A DNA stretch of 64,000 nucleotides from Burkholderiales bacterium. Its GTDB lineage: Bacteria; Pseudomonadota; Gammaproteobacteria; Burkholderiales; Burkholderiaceae_C. A model generated the notes under the pieces. That model searched no databases, had not been told where the DNA came from, and worked only from the letters and a program-made list of their open reading frames with translations. Positions 56,411-64,000 of this stretch are shown here, piece after piece; within the stretch, counting starts at the first letter, position 1; every line of letters begins with the position of its first letter. A program made the position numbers and the translations under genes. The stretch covers positions 1 through 64,000 of the forward strand of contig JAGWTR010000001.1 of NCBI GenBank assembly GCA_028868855.1, written 5' to 3'.

Positions 56411-56713
56411 TTAGGCAGCGGCCGAAGCCAGGCCCTTGACCTTGGCGGACAGACGGCTCTTGTGGCGAGCGGCCTTGTTCTTGTGGAAGAGGCCCTTGTC
56501 GGCGATCGAATCGATCACGCATTGAGCGGTCTTGAAGGCTTCAGCAGCCTTGGGCTTGTCGCCAGCGGCCACAGCCTTGAGCACGCCCTTGATGGCGGTG
56601 CGGAATTTGGAGCGCAGTGCCGAGTTGGCGGCGTTCAGCTTGACGTCTTGACGGACGCGCTTCAGACCGGACGCAATGCGAACGGTTTTCTTGGGCTTGG
56701 ATGCAGATGCCAT
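56411..56713 (-). CDS. rpsT: 30S ribosomal protein S20
   Basis: The 100-aa basic protein matches bS20 (N-terminal [19 protein letters not shown], central [18 protein letters not shown]-terminal [20 protein letters not shown]). It binds 16S rRNA early in 30S assembly. It is a single gene with its own promoter (56750-56778) and terminator, divergent from murJ. Confidence 0.97.
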   Translation of the reverse strand: MASASKPKKTVRIASGLKRVRQDVKLNAANSALRSKFRTAIKGVLKAVAAGDKPKAAEAFKTAQCVIDSIADKGLFHKNKAARHKSRLSAKVKGLASAAA

Positions 56714-56749
56714 AAGAATTATTTGATTCTGGGTGGAATTGAGCCTAAC

Positions 56750-56778
56750 AGTATAGCACGGCGCACAGGGGTTGACCA
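56750..56778 (-). promoter_or_regulatory. Sigma-70 promoter of rpsT
   Basis: Read on the minus strand: -35 TGGTCA (4/6), 17-base spacer, -10 TATACT (5/6), 37 bases upstream of the rpsT ATG. The -35 overlaps a TTGACC on the plus strand facing murJ. Confidence 0.6.
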
Positions 56779-56799
56779 GTACCTTCTCGGGCAGGCTCC

Positions 56800-56805
56800 T
56801 ATAAT
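56800..56805 (+). promoter_or_regulatory. Perfect -10 box upstream of murJ
   Basis: TATAAT lies 31 bases before the murJ start. The nearest -35-like TTGACC (56772) is 22 bases away, too far for a normal spacer, so either a weak closer -35 is used or activation is needed. Confidence 0.45.
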
Positions 56806-56836
56806 CGCCCGCTTGCTTTCTCTACATATCCCCTGA

Positions 56837-58399
56837 ATGAATCTGCTGCGCGCCGCCTCGATGGTGTCCCTCTTCACGCTGGCGTCTCGCATCACGGGGT
56901 TGGTGCGCGAGCTCCTGATCGCCGCCGCCTTCGGCGCCAGCGCCACCACGGACGCGTTCAACGTGGCGTTTCGCATCCCCAATTTGCTGCGCCGGCTGTT
57001 CGCCGAAGGCGCGTTTTCGCAAGCCTTCGTGCCGATTTTGTCCGAGAGTCGGGCCCGCCAGGGCGATGAGGCCACGCACCTGCTGATCAACGCTGTGGCC
57101 ACCGTGTTGTTCTGGACCCTGACGCTGGTGAGCGTGCTGGGCGTGCTCGGAGCGCCTGTGCTGGTCTGGCTGATGGCCTCGGGCCTGCAGCAAAGCGGTG
57201 GGTTCGACGCCGCTGTGGTGATGACGCGCTGGATGTTCCCCTACATCGGTTTCATGTCCCTGGTGGCCTTGAGTTCGGGCATTCTCAATACTTGGGGGCG
57301 CTTTGCCGTGCCGGCGGCCACCCCGATTTTTCTCAATGTGTCGGTGATCGGCGCGGCCTTGTTCGTTGCGCCGCTGTTTCGGGCGCACGGCTACGATCCG
57401 GTGCTCGCGCTGGCCGTGGGCGTGATGCTTGGCGGCGTCTTGCAGTTGGGCATTCAAATCCCGGCCTTGATCCGCATTCATGCCTTGCCCCACATCGGCC
57501 TGACGTGGTCGTCTCTGGGCACGGCCTGGCACCACCCGGGCGTCAAGCGCATCCTGCGCTTGATGGCACCCGCGCTGCTGGGGGTGTCGGTGGCCCAGTT
57601 GTCCCTGTTGATCAACACGCAGATTGCCTCGCACCTGGGTGCGGGGGCCGTGTCCTGGCTCACTTATGCCGACCGCCTGATGGAGTTTCCCACCGCCATG
57701 CTGGGCGTGGCCCTGGGCGTGGTCTTGTTGCCGCAACTGTCCAAGGCGCAGGCCAGCGGCGATGTGGCGCAGTTCTCGGGCTTGCTCGATTGGGGCTTGC
57801 GCCTGGTGCTGCTGCTCGCGCTGCCTTGCGCGGTGGCCCTGCTGGTGTTCGCCCAACCCTTGGTGGCCGTGCTGTACCACTACGGCCGCTTCGGTGCCAA
57901 CGATGTGCACCAGACCGTGCTGGCCCTGAGCGGCTACGGCGTGGGATTGATGGGCTTGGTCGGGGTCAAGATCCTGGCGCCTGGTTTTTACGCCACCCAG
58001 GACATCCGCACCCCGGTCAAGATCGGCGTGTTTGTGCTGGTGATCACCCAGTTGTTCAACCTTGTGTTCGTGCCCTGGTTCGCCCAAGCGGGGCTGGCCT
58101 TGTCGATTGGCTTGGCGTCGCTGATCAATGCGGGGATGTTGATGGTGGGCCTGCGCCGTGCGGGCCGCTACACACCCGCCAAGGGCTGGGCAGCGTATGC
58201 CCTGCGCGTGGTGGGGGCATCGGCCTTGCTGGGGCTGGGTTTGTGGCTGGCGGCGCACCACATCGACTGGCTGGGGTTGCACGTCACGCCACTGCTGCGG
58301 GTGGGGATCATGGCCGCCTGCCTCGTTGTGGCGGCGCTGGTTTACTTTGGCGCCTTGCTGGCCTCGGGTTTTAATTTACGCCAGGCCCTCAAGCGTTGA
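56837..58399 (+). CDS. murJ: Lipid II flippase MurJ
   Basis: The 520-aa MVF-family protein with ~14 membrane segments starts LLRAASMVSLFTLASRITGLVREL and contains AFRIPNLLRRLFAEGAFSQAFVPILS, the typical N-terminal signature. It moves lipid II to the periplasmic face for peptidoglycan synthesis. It is convergent with radA; no clear terminator was seen between them. Confidence 0.97.
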   Translation: MNLLRAASMVSLFTLASRITGLVRELLIAAAFGASATTDAFNVAFRIPNLLRRLFAEGAFSQAFVPILSESRARQGDEATHLLINAVATVLFWTLTLVSVLGVLGAPVLVWLMASGLQQSGGFDAAVVMTRWMFPYIGFMSLVALSSGILNTWGRFAVPAATPIFLNVSVIGAALFVAPLFRAHGYDPVLALAVGVMLGGVLQLGIQIPALIRIHALPHIGLTWSSLGTAWHHPGVKRILRLMAPALLGVSVAQLSLLINTQIASHLGAGAVSWLTYADRLMEFPTAMLGVALGVVLLPQLSKAQASGDVAQFSGLLDWGLRLVLLLALPCAVALLVFAQPLVAVLYHYGRFGANDVHQTVLALSGYGVGLMGLVGVKILAPGFYATQDIRTPVKIGVFVLVITQLFNLVFVPWFAQAGLALSIGLASLINAGMLMVGLRRAGRYTPAKGWAAYALRVVGASALLGLGLWLAAHHIDWLGLHVTPLLRVGIMAACLVVAALVYFGALLASGFNLRQALKR

Positions 58400-58429
58400 C
58401 TGGATGCCCGTGCGCGCTAGGCCGGCGCA

Positions 58430-59803
58430 TCACAAAGAGCGCGCCAGTTCCACGGCCTCTTCGACCCGCTCCACTGCGTGGATGGTGAGCCCTTCAATGG
58501 GTTTTTTCGGGGCGTTCGCCTTGGGCACCACCGCGATCGAAAATCCCAGCTTGGCGGCTTCCTTCAAGCGCTCCTGTCCGCGTGGCGCAGGGCGGATCTC
58601 ACCGGCCAGGCCGACTTCACCGAAGGCAAAAAACCCCTTGGGCAAAGGCTTGCCACGCAGACTGCCTTGAATGGCGAGCAACACGGCCAGGTCGGCCGCC
58701 GGCTCGCTGATGCGCACTCCCCCGACGGCGTTCACGAACACATCCTGGTCCGAGCACGACATGCCGGCGTGGCGGTGCAGAACGGCCAGCAACATGGCCA
58801 GCCGGTCGCGCTCCAGGCCCACACTGAGGCGGCGCGGACTGGGGCCGCCCGAGTCGACCAGGGCCTGAATCTCGACCAGCATGGGGCGCGTGCCTTCCAA
58901 CGTCACCATCACGCACGAGCCCGGCACCGGCTCGCCGTGGGTCGACAAGAAGATGGCGCTGGGGTTGCTGACGCCCTTCAGGCCTTTGTCGGTCATGGCG
59001 AAAACGCCAATTTCATTGACCGCGCCAAAACGGTTCTTGATGGCGCGCACCAGGCGAAAGCTGCTGTGCGTGTCGCCTTCAAAGTAAAGCACCGTGTCCA
59101 CGATGTGTTCCAGCACGCGCGGGCCGGCCAGGGCGCCTTCTTTCGTCACGTGCCCCACCAGCACCATGGTGCAGCCGCTGGACTTGGCCACACGGGTGAG
59201 GTGGGCGGCGCATTCACGCACCTGTGCCACCGAGCCGGGCGCCGAGGTGAGTTGGTCCGAGTAAATGGTCTGGATGGAGTCGATCACGCAAAAGGAGGGT
59301 TGCTCGGCCTCCAGCGTGGTGATGATGTTTTCCAGCTGGATCTCGGCCTGCACGCGCACCTTCGAGCCGTCCAGCCCCAGGCGTTGGGCGCGCAAGGCGA
59401 CCTGGGCGCCGCTTTCTTCGCCGGTCACGTACAGCACCGGCATCTGCCGTGACAGGGAATCCAGCGCCTGCAACAACAGGGTTGATTTGCCGATGCCCGG
59501 ATCGCCGCCGATCAGGATCACGCCGCCCGACACAATGCCTCCGCCCAGGACGCGGTCGAGCTCTTCCAGGCCGGTCGGGGTGCGCGCAACCTCACCGGCT
59601 TGAATGTCCGACAGGGTCGTGACCGGCTGGGCGGCGTTGAGCCCGCGGGTCAAGGACTGCATGCGATTTTTGGACGCCGTTTCGGGAATGGCGCGGGTCT
59701 CTTCCAGCGTGTTCCAGGCGTTGCAGTGCGGGCATTTGCCCAGCCATTTGGCGTTGCTGCCGCCGCATTCGGAGCAGGTGTAGATCGTTTTTTCTTTGGC
59801 CAT
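58430..59803 (-). CDS. radA: DNA repair protein RadA
   Basis: The 457-aa protein has an N-terminal C4 zinc finger (CSECGGSNAKWLGKCPHC), a RecA-like core with Walker A GDPGIGKSTLLLQ, the RadA-specific KNRFGAVNEIGVF, and a C-terminal Lon-like domain (DQDVFVNAVGGVRI). It promotes branch migration in recombination. The thioesterase gene stops three bases upstream, so the two are co-transcribed with alr further upstream on the same strand. Confidence 0.97.
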   Translation of the reverse strand: MAKEKTIYTCSECGGSNAKWLGKCPHCNAWNTLEETRAIPETASKNRMQSLTRGLNAAQPVTTLSDIQAGEVARTPTGLEELDRVLGGGIVSGGVILIGGDPGIGKSTLLLQALDSLSRQMPVLYVTGEESGAQVALRAQRLGLDGSKVRVQAEIQLENIITTLEAEQPSFCVIDSIQTIYSDQLTSAPGSVAQVRECAAHLTRVAKSSGCTMVLVGHVTKEGALAGPRVLEHIVDTVLYFEGDTHSSFRLVRAIKNRFGAVNEIGVFAMTDKGLKGVSNPSAIFLSTHGEPVPGSCVMVTLEGTRPMLVEIQALVDSGGPSPRRLSVGLERDRLAMLLAVLHRHAGMSCSDQDVFVNAVGGVRISEPAADLAVLLAIQGSLRGKPLPKGFFAFGEVGLAGEIRPAPRGQERLKEAAKLGFSIAVVPKANAPKKPIEGLTIHAVERVEEAVELARSL

Positions 59804-59806
59804 GGA

Positions 59807-60343
59807 TCAGTTCACGGGAGCCTCGAGGTCATCGGCGTCGTCTTTGATGGCCTGGAATTGACGGTCCAGTTCCTGGCGCAATTTGCGACGCAACTGGGCG
59901 GCCTTGAATCGGCGCTTTTCGTCGGGAGTTGTCGGTGCCAGCGGCGTGACGGGCGTCGGGCGGTTGTTGTCGTCGACCGCCACCATGGTGAAAAAGCAGC
60001 TGTTGGCATGGCGCACAACCTGGGTGCGGATGTTCTCGGCGATGACCTTGACGCCGATTTCCATCGACGAGGTGCCCGTGAAGTTGACCGAGGCCAGAAA
60101 GGTGACCAGTTCACCCACATGGATGGGCTGGCGAAAGCTGACCCGGTCGACCGACAGGGTCAACACGTAATAGCCCGCGTAGCGGCTGGCACAGGCGTAG
60201 GCCACCTGATCGAGCAGCTTCAAGATGGTGCCGCCATGCACATTGCCCGAGAAGTTGGCCATGTCTGGCGTCATGAGCACGGTCATGCGCAACTGGTGGC
60301 GTTGGTGATCAAGGTTCATGTGTGATTCTGGTGCAAAAGTCAT
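59807..60343 (-). CDS. YciA-like acyl-CoA thioesterase
   Basis: A start at MTFAPESHMNLD (60343) is supported by AGGA six bases upstream; the frame runs further without a ribosome site. The 178-aa hotdog protein carries NFSGNVHGGTILKLLDQVAYACASRYAG (catalytic Asp in LLDQ) and SVDRVSFRQPIHVGELVTF, as in the YciA/BACH cytoplasmic acyl-CoA hydrolases. A charged C-terminal tail of ~40 residues is extra. The natural substrate is unknown. Confidence 0.9.
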   Translation of the reverse strand: MTFAPESHMNLDHQRHQLRMTVLMTPDMANFSGNVHGGTILKLLDQVAYACASRYAGYYVLTLSVDRVSFRQPIHVGELVTFLASVNFTGTSSMEIGVKVIAENIRTQVVRHANSCFFTMVAVDDNNRPTPVTPLAPTTPDEKRRFKAAQLRRKLRQELDRQFQAIKDDADDLEAPVN

Positions 60344-60408
60344 GACAGTCCTGTTTAAAAGGACTGCTGCCTGCAATTACTGAGCCCGACGGTGGGATGG
60401 CCCATTCT

Positions 60409-61530
60409 TCAGCCGTGATGCGGGCGCAGCACCTCGACCGGAACGCGTTGCGACACCGCGCACATCAATTCATAACCCACTGTGCCGCAGTGATGCGCCA
60501 CCTCGTCAATGGGCAGCAAGGTGGCTTGCCCATTGATCTGCGGGCCACGGCCCCACAGCGTGGCTTCGCTGCCCACCTGTGCTTCGGGTGCGGCGCTCAG
60601 GTCCACGGTGATCATGTCCATGGACACCCGGCCAATCAAGGGCACGCGCACACCGTCGATCAATACTGGGGTGCCGCTGGGGGCGTGCCGGGGATAGCCG
60701 TCGGCATAACCACAGGCCACCACGCCCAGCCGCATGGGGCGGTCGGCGGTGAAGAGGCTGCCATAGCCCACCGTGTCGCCGGCCTGCAGGTGTTGCACTG
60801 CGATGAGTTCCGAGTGCAGCGTCATGGCCGGCTCCAGCTTCCAGTGCGCTGCATCGTGTTCCGGGTAGTCGGGCGAGGCGCCGTAAAGCATCACGCCAGG
60901 GCGCACCCAGTCGCCTCGAATGGCCGGGTCCTGGGCATGGCGCAACAGGGCGGCACTGTTGCACAGGCTGCGCTCGCCGCTCAGGTCGGCACAGGTGCTC
61001 AGGAATGCTTGCGCCTGCTGGTCAATACCGCTTGGCGCGTCGGCGTCTGAAAAATGCGTGATCAGTGACACCTCGTCGACCTGGGTCAATGCACTCAGGC
61101 GGGCCCAGGCGCTGCGAAAAGCGGCAGGGGTGAAGCCCAGGCGGTTCATGCCCGTGTTCATCTTGAGGAACACGCGGTGCGGCCATTCGGTCTTGTGCTG
61201 GGCCAGCCAGTCGATCTGTTCGTCGCAGTGCACGACATGCCACAGACCCAGGCGCGAGCACCATTCGAGGTCGCGGGGCTCAAAGACCCCTTCCAGCAAA
61301 AGGATGGGGCCGCGCCAGTCCAGTTGGCGCAGGCGCTGCGCTTCGGCGATGTCCAGTAGGGCAAAGCCGTCTGCGCCACGCAGGCCCTCGAAGACGCGTT
61401 CAATGCCGTGTCCGTAGGCGTTGGCTTTGACCACCGCCCAGACGCGGGCATCGGGGGCGTGTGTGCGGGCGCACTGCAAATTGTGGAGCAGGGCATCGAC
61501 GTGGATCAGGGCTTCCAAGGGGCGTGGCAT
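60409..61530 (-). CDS. alr: Alanine racemase
   Basis: The 373-aa PLP enzyme makes D-alanine for cell wall synthesis. The PLP lysine is K35 in [10 protein letters not shown]; the catalytic tyrosine lies in [11 protein letters not shown], and [11 protein letters not shown]-type sequence is present ([12 protein letters not shown]). It starts the alr/thioesterase/radA minus-strand group and is divergent from lplT. Confidence 0.97.
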   Translation of the reverse strand: MPRPLEALIHVDALLHNLQCARTHAPDARVWAVVKANAYGHGIERVFEGLRGADGFALLDIAEAQRLRQLDWRGPILLLEGVFEPRDLEWCSRLGLWHVVHCDEQIDWLAQHKTEWPHRVFLKMNTGMNRLGFTPAAFRSAWARLSALTQVDEVSLITHFSDADAPSGIDQQAQAFLSTCADLSGERSLCNSAALLRHAQDPAIRGDWVRPGVMLYGASPDYPEHDAAHWKLEPAMTLHSELIAVQHLQAGDTVGYGSLFTADRPMRLGVVACGYADGYPRHAPSGTPVLIDGVRVPLIGRVSMDMITVDLSAAPEAQVGSEATLWGRGPQINGQATLLPIDEVAHHCGTVGYELMCAVSQRVPVEVLRPHHG

Positions 61531-61648
61531 GCCCCAATTGTGCCAGGGGCCATGCTATAACCGGCGGCTTGACCTGTTACTTTGCCGATGTTTGCATTGC
61601 AATGAAGGTCGACAAAAAAACACGCATGACGACAGTGACTGCCCCCGT

Positions 61649-62926
61649 ATGAAAAAAGGCTTTTTCACCATCATGGCGGCGCAGTTTTTCAGCTCGCTGG
61701 CCGACAACGCCTTGTTCGTGGCGGCGGTGGAATTACTGAAAAGTTCGGGCGGCGGCGAATGGCAGCGAGCGGCCCTGGTGCCCATGTTCGCGCTGTTCTA
61801 TGTGGTGCTGGCGCCCTTTGTGGGCGCTTATGCCGACGCCTTCCCCAAGGGGCGCGTCATGTTTTTCTCCAACAGCATCAAGGTACTCGGCTGCCTGATG
61901 ATGTTGTTTGGCAGCCATCCCTTGATCGCTTATGCGGTGGTGGGATTGGGCGCGGCGGCTTATTCGCCGGCCAAATACGGCATCCTGACTGAGCTGCTGC
62001 CCCCCTCTCAGTTGGTCAAGGCCAATGGCTGGATTGAGGGGCTGACCATCACGTCGATTATTCTGGGTGTGGTGCTGGGGGGGCAATTGATGGGTCCTCG
62101 CGTGGCGCCCCATTTGCTGGCCATTGACGTGCCCATGATCGACACCGGCGTCGACACGCCGCCACAAGCGGCCATTGCCATGATGGTGATCCTGTACATG
62201 GTGGCGGCGTTGTTCAATCTGCGCATTCCGCGCACCGAAACGCCTTTGCAGCCCCTGCCGGTGCATCTTTGGTCCCTGGTGTCCGACTTCATGGGTTGCA
62301 ATCGTCGCCTCTGGAAGGACAAGCTGGGGCAGATCTCCCTGGCCACCACGACGCTGTTCTGGGGGGTGTCTGGCAATCTGCGTTACATCGTGCTGGCCTG
62401 GGCTGGCGTGGCTTTGGGGTACGACACGACGCACGCCTCGGCCCTGGTCGGTGTGGTGGCGGTGGGCACGGCCGTGGGGGCCATGCTGGCTTCGGCCAAG
62501 ATGCGTCTGGACCAGGCCACGCGGGTGATCCCCTTGGGCGTGACCATGGGCTTGCTGGTGCTGGGCATGAACGTCATTCGCGACATCAGCGTCGCCATCC
62601 CCTTCTTGATTATCCTGGGCGGCCTGGGTGGCTTTTTGGTGGTGCCGATGAATGCCCTGCTGCAACATCGGGGTCACAACCTCATGGGGTCGGGTCGTTC
62701 GATTGCGGTGCAGAACTTCAATGAGCAAGCCTGCATCTTGGTGATGGGTGCGCTGTACACCGCCCTGACCAAGGTGGGTTTGTCGGCCTATGGCGCCATC
62801 TCGGCGTTTGGTCTGGCGGTGGCGGGCGCTATGGCGGTCGTCTGGCTTTGGCATCGCCGCAACACGGTCAAGCACCGGGATGAGTTGGAGCGCCTGATGG
62901 CCGTGGCCCGCAGTGACGGCCACTGA
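61649..62926 (+). CDS. lplT: Lysophospholipid transporter LplT
   Basis: A start at MKKGFFTIMAAQFFSSLADNALF (61649) is used; the frame is open to 61421 but that part overlaps alr antisense and reads as noise. The 425-aa MFS protein has ~12 membrane segments and YSPAKYGILTELLP and GFLVVPMNALLQHRG, typical of LplT. It flips lysophospholipids inward for re-acylation. It is divergent from alr, and no Aas gene adjoins it. No clear ribosome site is visible. Confidence 0.93.
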   Translation: MKKGFFTIMAAQFFSSLADNALFVAAVELLKSSGGGEWQRAALVPMFALFYVVLAPFVGAYADAFPKGRVMFFSNSIKVLGCLMMLFGSHPLIAYAVVGLGAAAYSPAKYGILTELLPPSQLVKANGWIEGLTITSIILGVVLGGQLMGPRVAPHLLAIDVPMIDTGVDTPPQAAIAMMVILYMVAALFNLRIPRTETPLQPLPVHLWSLVSDFMGCNRRLWKDKLGQISLATTTLFWGVSGNLRYIVLAWAGVALGYDTTHASALVGVVAVGTAVGAMLASAKMRLDQATRVIPLGVTMGLLVLGMNVIRDISVAIPFLIILGGLGGFLVVPMNALLQHRGHNLMGSGRSIAVQNFNEQACILVMGALYTALTKVGLSAYGAISAFGLAVAGAMAVVWLWHRRNTVKHRDELERLMAVARSDGH

Positions 62927-63083
62927 CCCCGCCTGCCCAGCATTGGAACAATTGCTCACGGTTCAGCAACAGGTCTTTACCGTTGGCGTGTCGGCGAGGC
63001 CCGCTGCGGGCGCGTTCAAGGATGACGACGGTGCTTGCGCCGCTTGTCCTCAAGGGCCAGCCGTTGTGCGAAGGAGAACTTGC

Positions 63084-63470
63084 ATGAATGCTCGCCATTT
63101 TTTTAGCCCCATCAAGACACTGGGGGTGATGGGTTTGCTGGCCCTGGCCGGGGCTGCCCACGCTGGCAATGTGTACTGGTCCGTGGGTGTGAATGCGCCC
63201 GTCGTGGGCGCGGTGGTGTCCAATGCGCCGCACTACTACGATGCCGGACCCAGCTATTACTACGCACCGCCTCCGGTGATTGTCCAGCAGCCCGTCGTGG
63301 TGGCGCGACCATACCCGTTCTATGGTGTCGCGCCGGTGATGTATGCGCCCGCACCAAGGTGGGAGCCGCCGCGTCGTGAATGGGGTGAGCGTCGACACCA
63401 TCACCACGATCATGACGATTGGCACGATGACGACGACGACCGTGGCAACTGGGGGCGTCGCGACCGTTGA
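63084..63470 (+). CDS. Small exported Tyr/Pro/His/Asp-rich protein
   Basis: AAGGAG lies seven bases before ATG 63084. The 128-aa product has a signal peptide (MGLLALAGAAHAG), a Tyr/Pro/Val-rich middle (YYYAPPPVIVQQPVVVARPYP) and a His/Asp-rich tail (HHHHDHDDWHDDDDD), which could bind metal. Similar low-complexity secreted proteins are common in Burkholderiales and have no known function. Confidence 0.75.
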   Translation: MNARHFFSPIKTLGVMGLLALAGAAHAGNVYWSVGVNAPVVGAVVSNAPHYYDAGPSYYYAPPPVIVQQPVVVARPYPFYGVAPVMYAPAPRWEPPRREWGERRHHHHDHDDWHDDDDDRGNWGRRDR

Positions 63471-63518
63471 TTCCCCTTGCCGGGCGCGCGATGCACCCGG
63501 CCGATCCGATGGCTTGCG

Positions 63519-64000
63519 TCAGCGGCGTCGGCTGCTGCCGCCCAAGAGCGAGCCCAGCACGCCGCGGATGATCTCGCGGCCCACGGTCGAGCCGATTGAC
63601 CGTGCCGCGGATTTGGCCACCGTTTCCAGCACGGAATCCTTGCGACCACTGCCCCGCAGCAACCCGCCTGCCACGTCGCCGAGCCAGGAATGGCCGCTGT
63701 CTGGCGCTGTTTCCTGGGCTTGGGGCGTGCCAGCACGAACCGCCGCTGCGGCTTCATCGCGCATGGATTGCGGTGTGCTGGCCTGGGCTTCTTCCCGCGT
63801 GGGTGTGGCCGCAGCCCGGCCCTTGAGTTTCTCGTAGGCCGATTCGCGGTCCACCATTTTTTCATAGACCCCCGCCACCAGCGAGCCGTCGAGCAGCGCC
63901 TTGCGTTGCTCTGGGGTGATCGGGCCGATCTGGCTGCCCGGGGGCAGCACGAAGACGCGTTGCGTGATGCTGGGGCGGCCTTTGTCGTCCAGACAGCTCA
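63519..64000 (-). CDS. HerA-like DUF853 ATPase, C-terminal part (cut by window end)
   Basis: The minus-strand frame is open to the window edge and reads LDDKGRPSITQRVFVLPPGSQIGPITPEQR, characteristic of the C-terminal region of DUF853 helicase-HerA-like proteins. An Ala/Thr-rich linker and GGLLRGSGRKDSVLETVAKSAARS ... GSLLGGSSRRR end follow. The ATPase core lies beyond the window. The start is not visible; the GTG at 63950 is internal. Confidence 0.85.
   Translation of the reverse strand, partial: SCLDDKGRPSITQRVFVLPPGSQIGPITPEQRKALLDGSLVAGVYEKMVDRESAYEKLKGRAAATPTREEAQASTPQSMRDEAAAAVRAGTPQAQETAPDSGHSWLGDVAGGLLRGSGRKDSVLETVAKSAARSIGSTVGREIIRGVLGSLLGGSSRRR

Noticed and set aside
56822-58282. 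486-aa open frame antisense to murJ
   Set aside because: Extremely His/Gln-rich, as expected from reading leucine/alanine-rich membrane codons backwards.
61421-61648. 76-residue N-terminal extension of lplT
   Set aside because: It overlaps alr antisense and lacks membrane-protein character; MKKGFF at 61649 matches the family start.

Overview
The window reads as a chromosome segment from a GC-rich, flagellated betaproteobacterium of the order Burkholderiales (Comamonadaceae/Aquabacterium-like; the genus is an inference). The grounds are the gene neighbourhoods (recG-oxyR, ybgC-tolQRA, flhB-flhA-flhF-flhG-fliA, argD-argF, prkA-yeaH-spoVR, a BPSS1780-like membrane protein next to an APH-fold thrB) and strong G/C third-position bias in the housekeeping genes.

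Region 1 (1-10.9 kb) is a type VI secretion (T6SS) effector island. It holds the 3' end of a vgrG, a 1041-aa phospholipase D effector (Tle5-like), and a lipoprotein that is its probable immunity protein. A second vgrG follows that lacks its 5' end and begins directly after the lipoprotein stop codon. Its effector-binding C-terminal domain is knocked out of frame at a run of nine Gs. Behind it lie a lipoprotein, a lytic transglycosylase/LysM protein whose M23 peptidase part is split off by a frameshift, another lipoprotein, and a decayed IS5-type transposase. About 510 bases of vgrG are duplicated almost exactly (1-510 and 6825-7331). The layout fits a newer effector cassette that recombined into vgrG and displaced an older, now orphaned and decaying peptidoglycan-hydrolase cassette, much as orphan Rhs tips arise.

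Region 2 (11.1-13.7 kb) is a compact signalling operon: a 34-aa ORF, a CheX-like phosphatase with the D-x3-E-x2-N signature, a PAS/GGEEF diguanylate cyclase and a single-domain CheY-like receiver.

Region 3 (13.8-29.5 kb) holds a YVTN propeller protein, an FMN reductase, an MFS-acyltransferase fusion, a CAAX-type protease, a minus-strand queA / hybrid histidine kinase / tgt / membrane protein cluster, recG-oxyR, a membrane protein with thrB, and a small outer-membrane barrel.

Region 4 (29.5-45.4 kb) holds polA, ppk, sixA, ybgC-tolQ-tolR-tolA (no tolB-pal behind it), a GspE/PilB-type ATPase with an extended N-terminus, and prkA-yeaH-spoVR with a 24-aa coupling ORF between prkA and yeaH.

Region 5 (45.6-53.6 kb) is flagellar: flhB-flhA-flhF (stop/start overlaps), a FlhG homologue that keeps the FlhF-activating DQAxxLR motif but has lost the P-loop lysine, fliA, and a soluble chemoreceptor-like protein.

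Region 6 (53.6-64 kb) is housekeeping: argF and argD, a DUF3579-like gene, rpsT and murJ with divergent promoters, radA, a hotdog thioesterase, alr, lplT, a small secreted protein and the 3' end of a HerA-like DUF853 gene. No tRNA, rRNA, CRISPR array or phage was seen.
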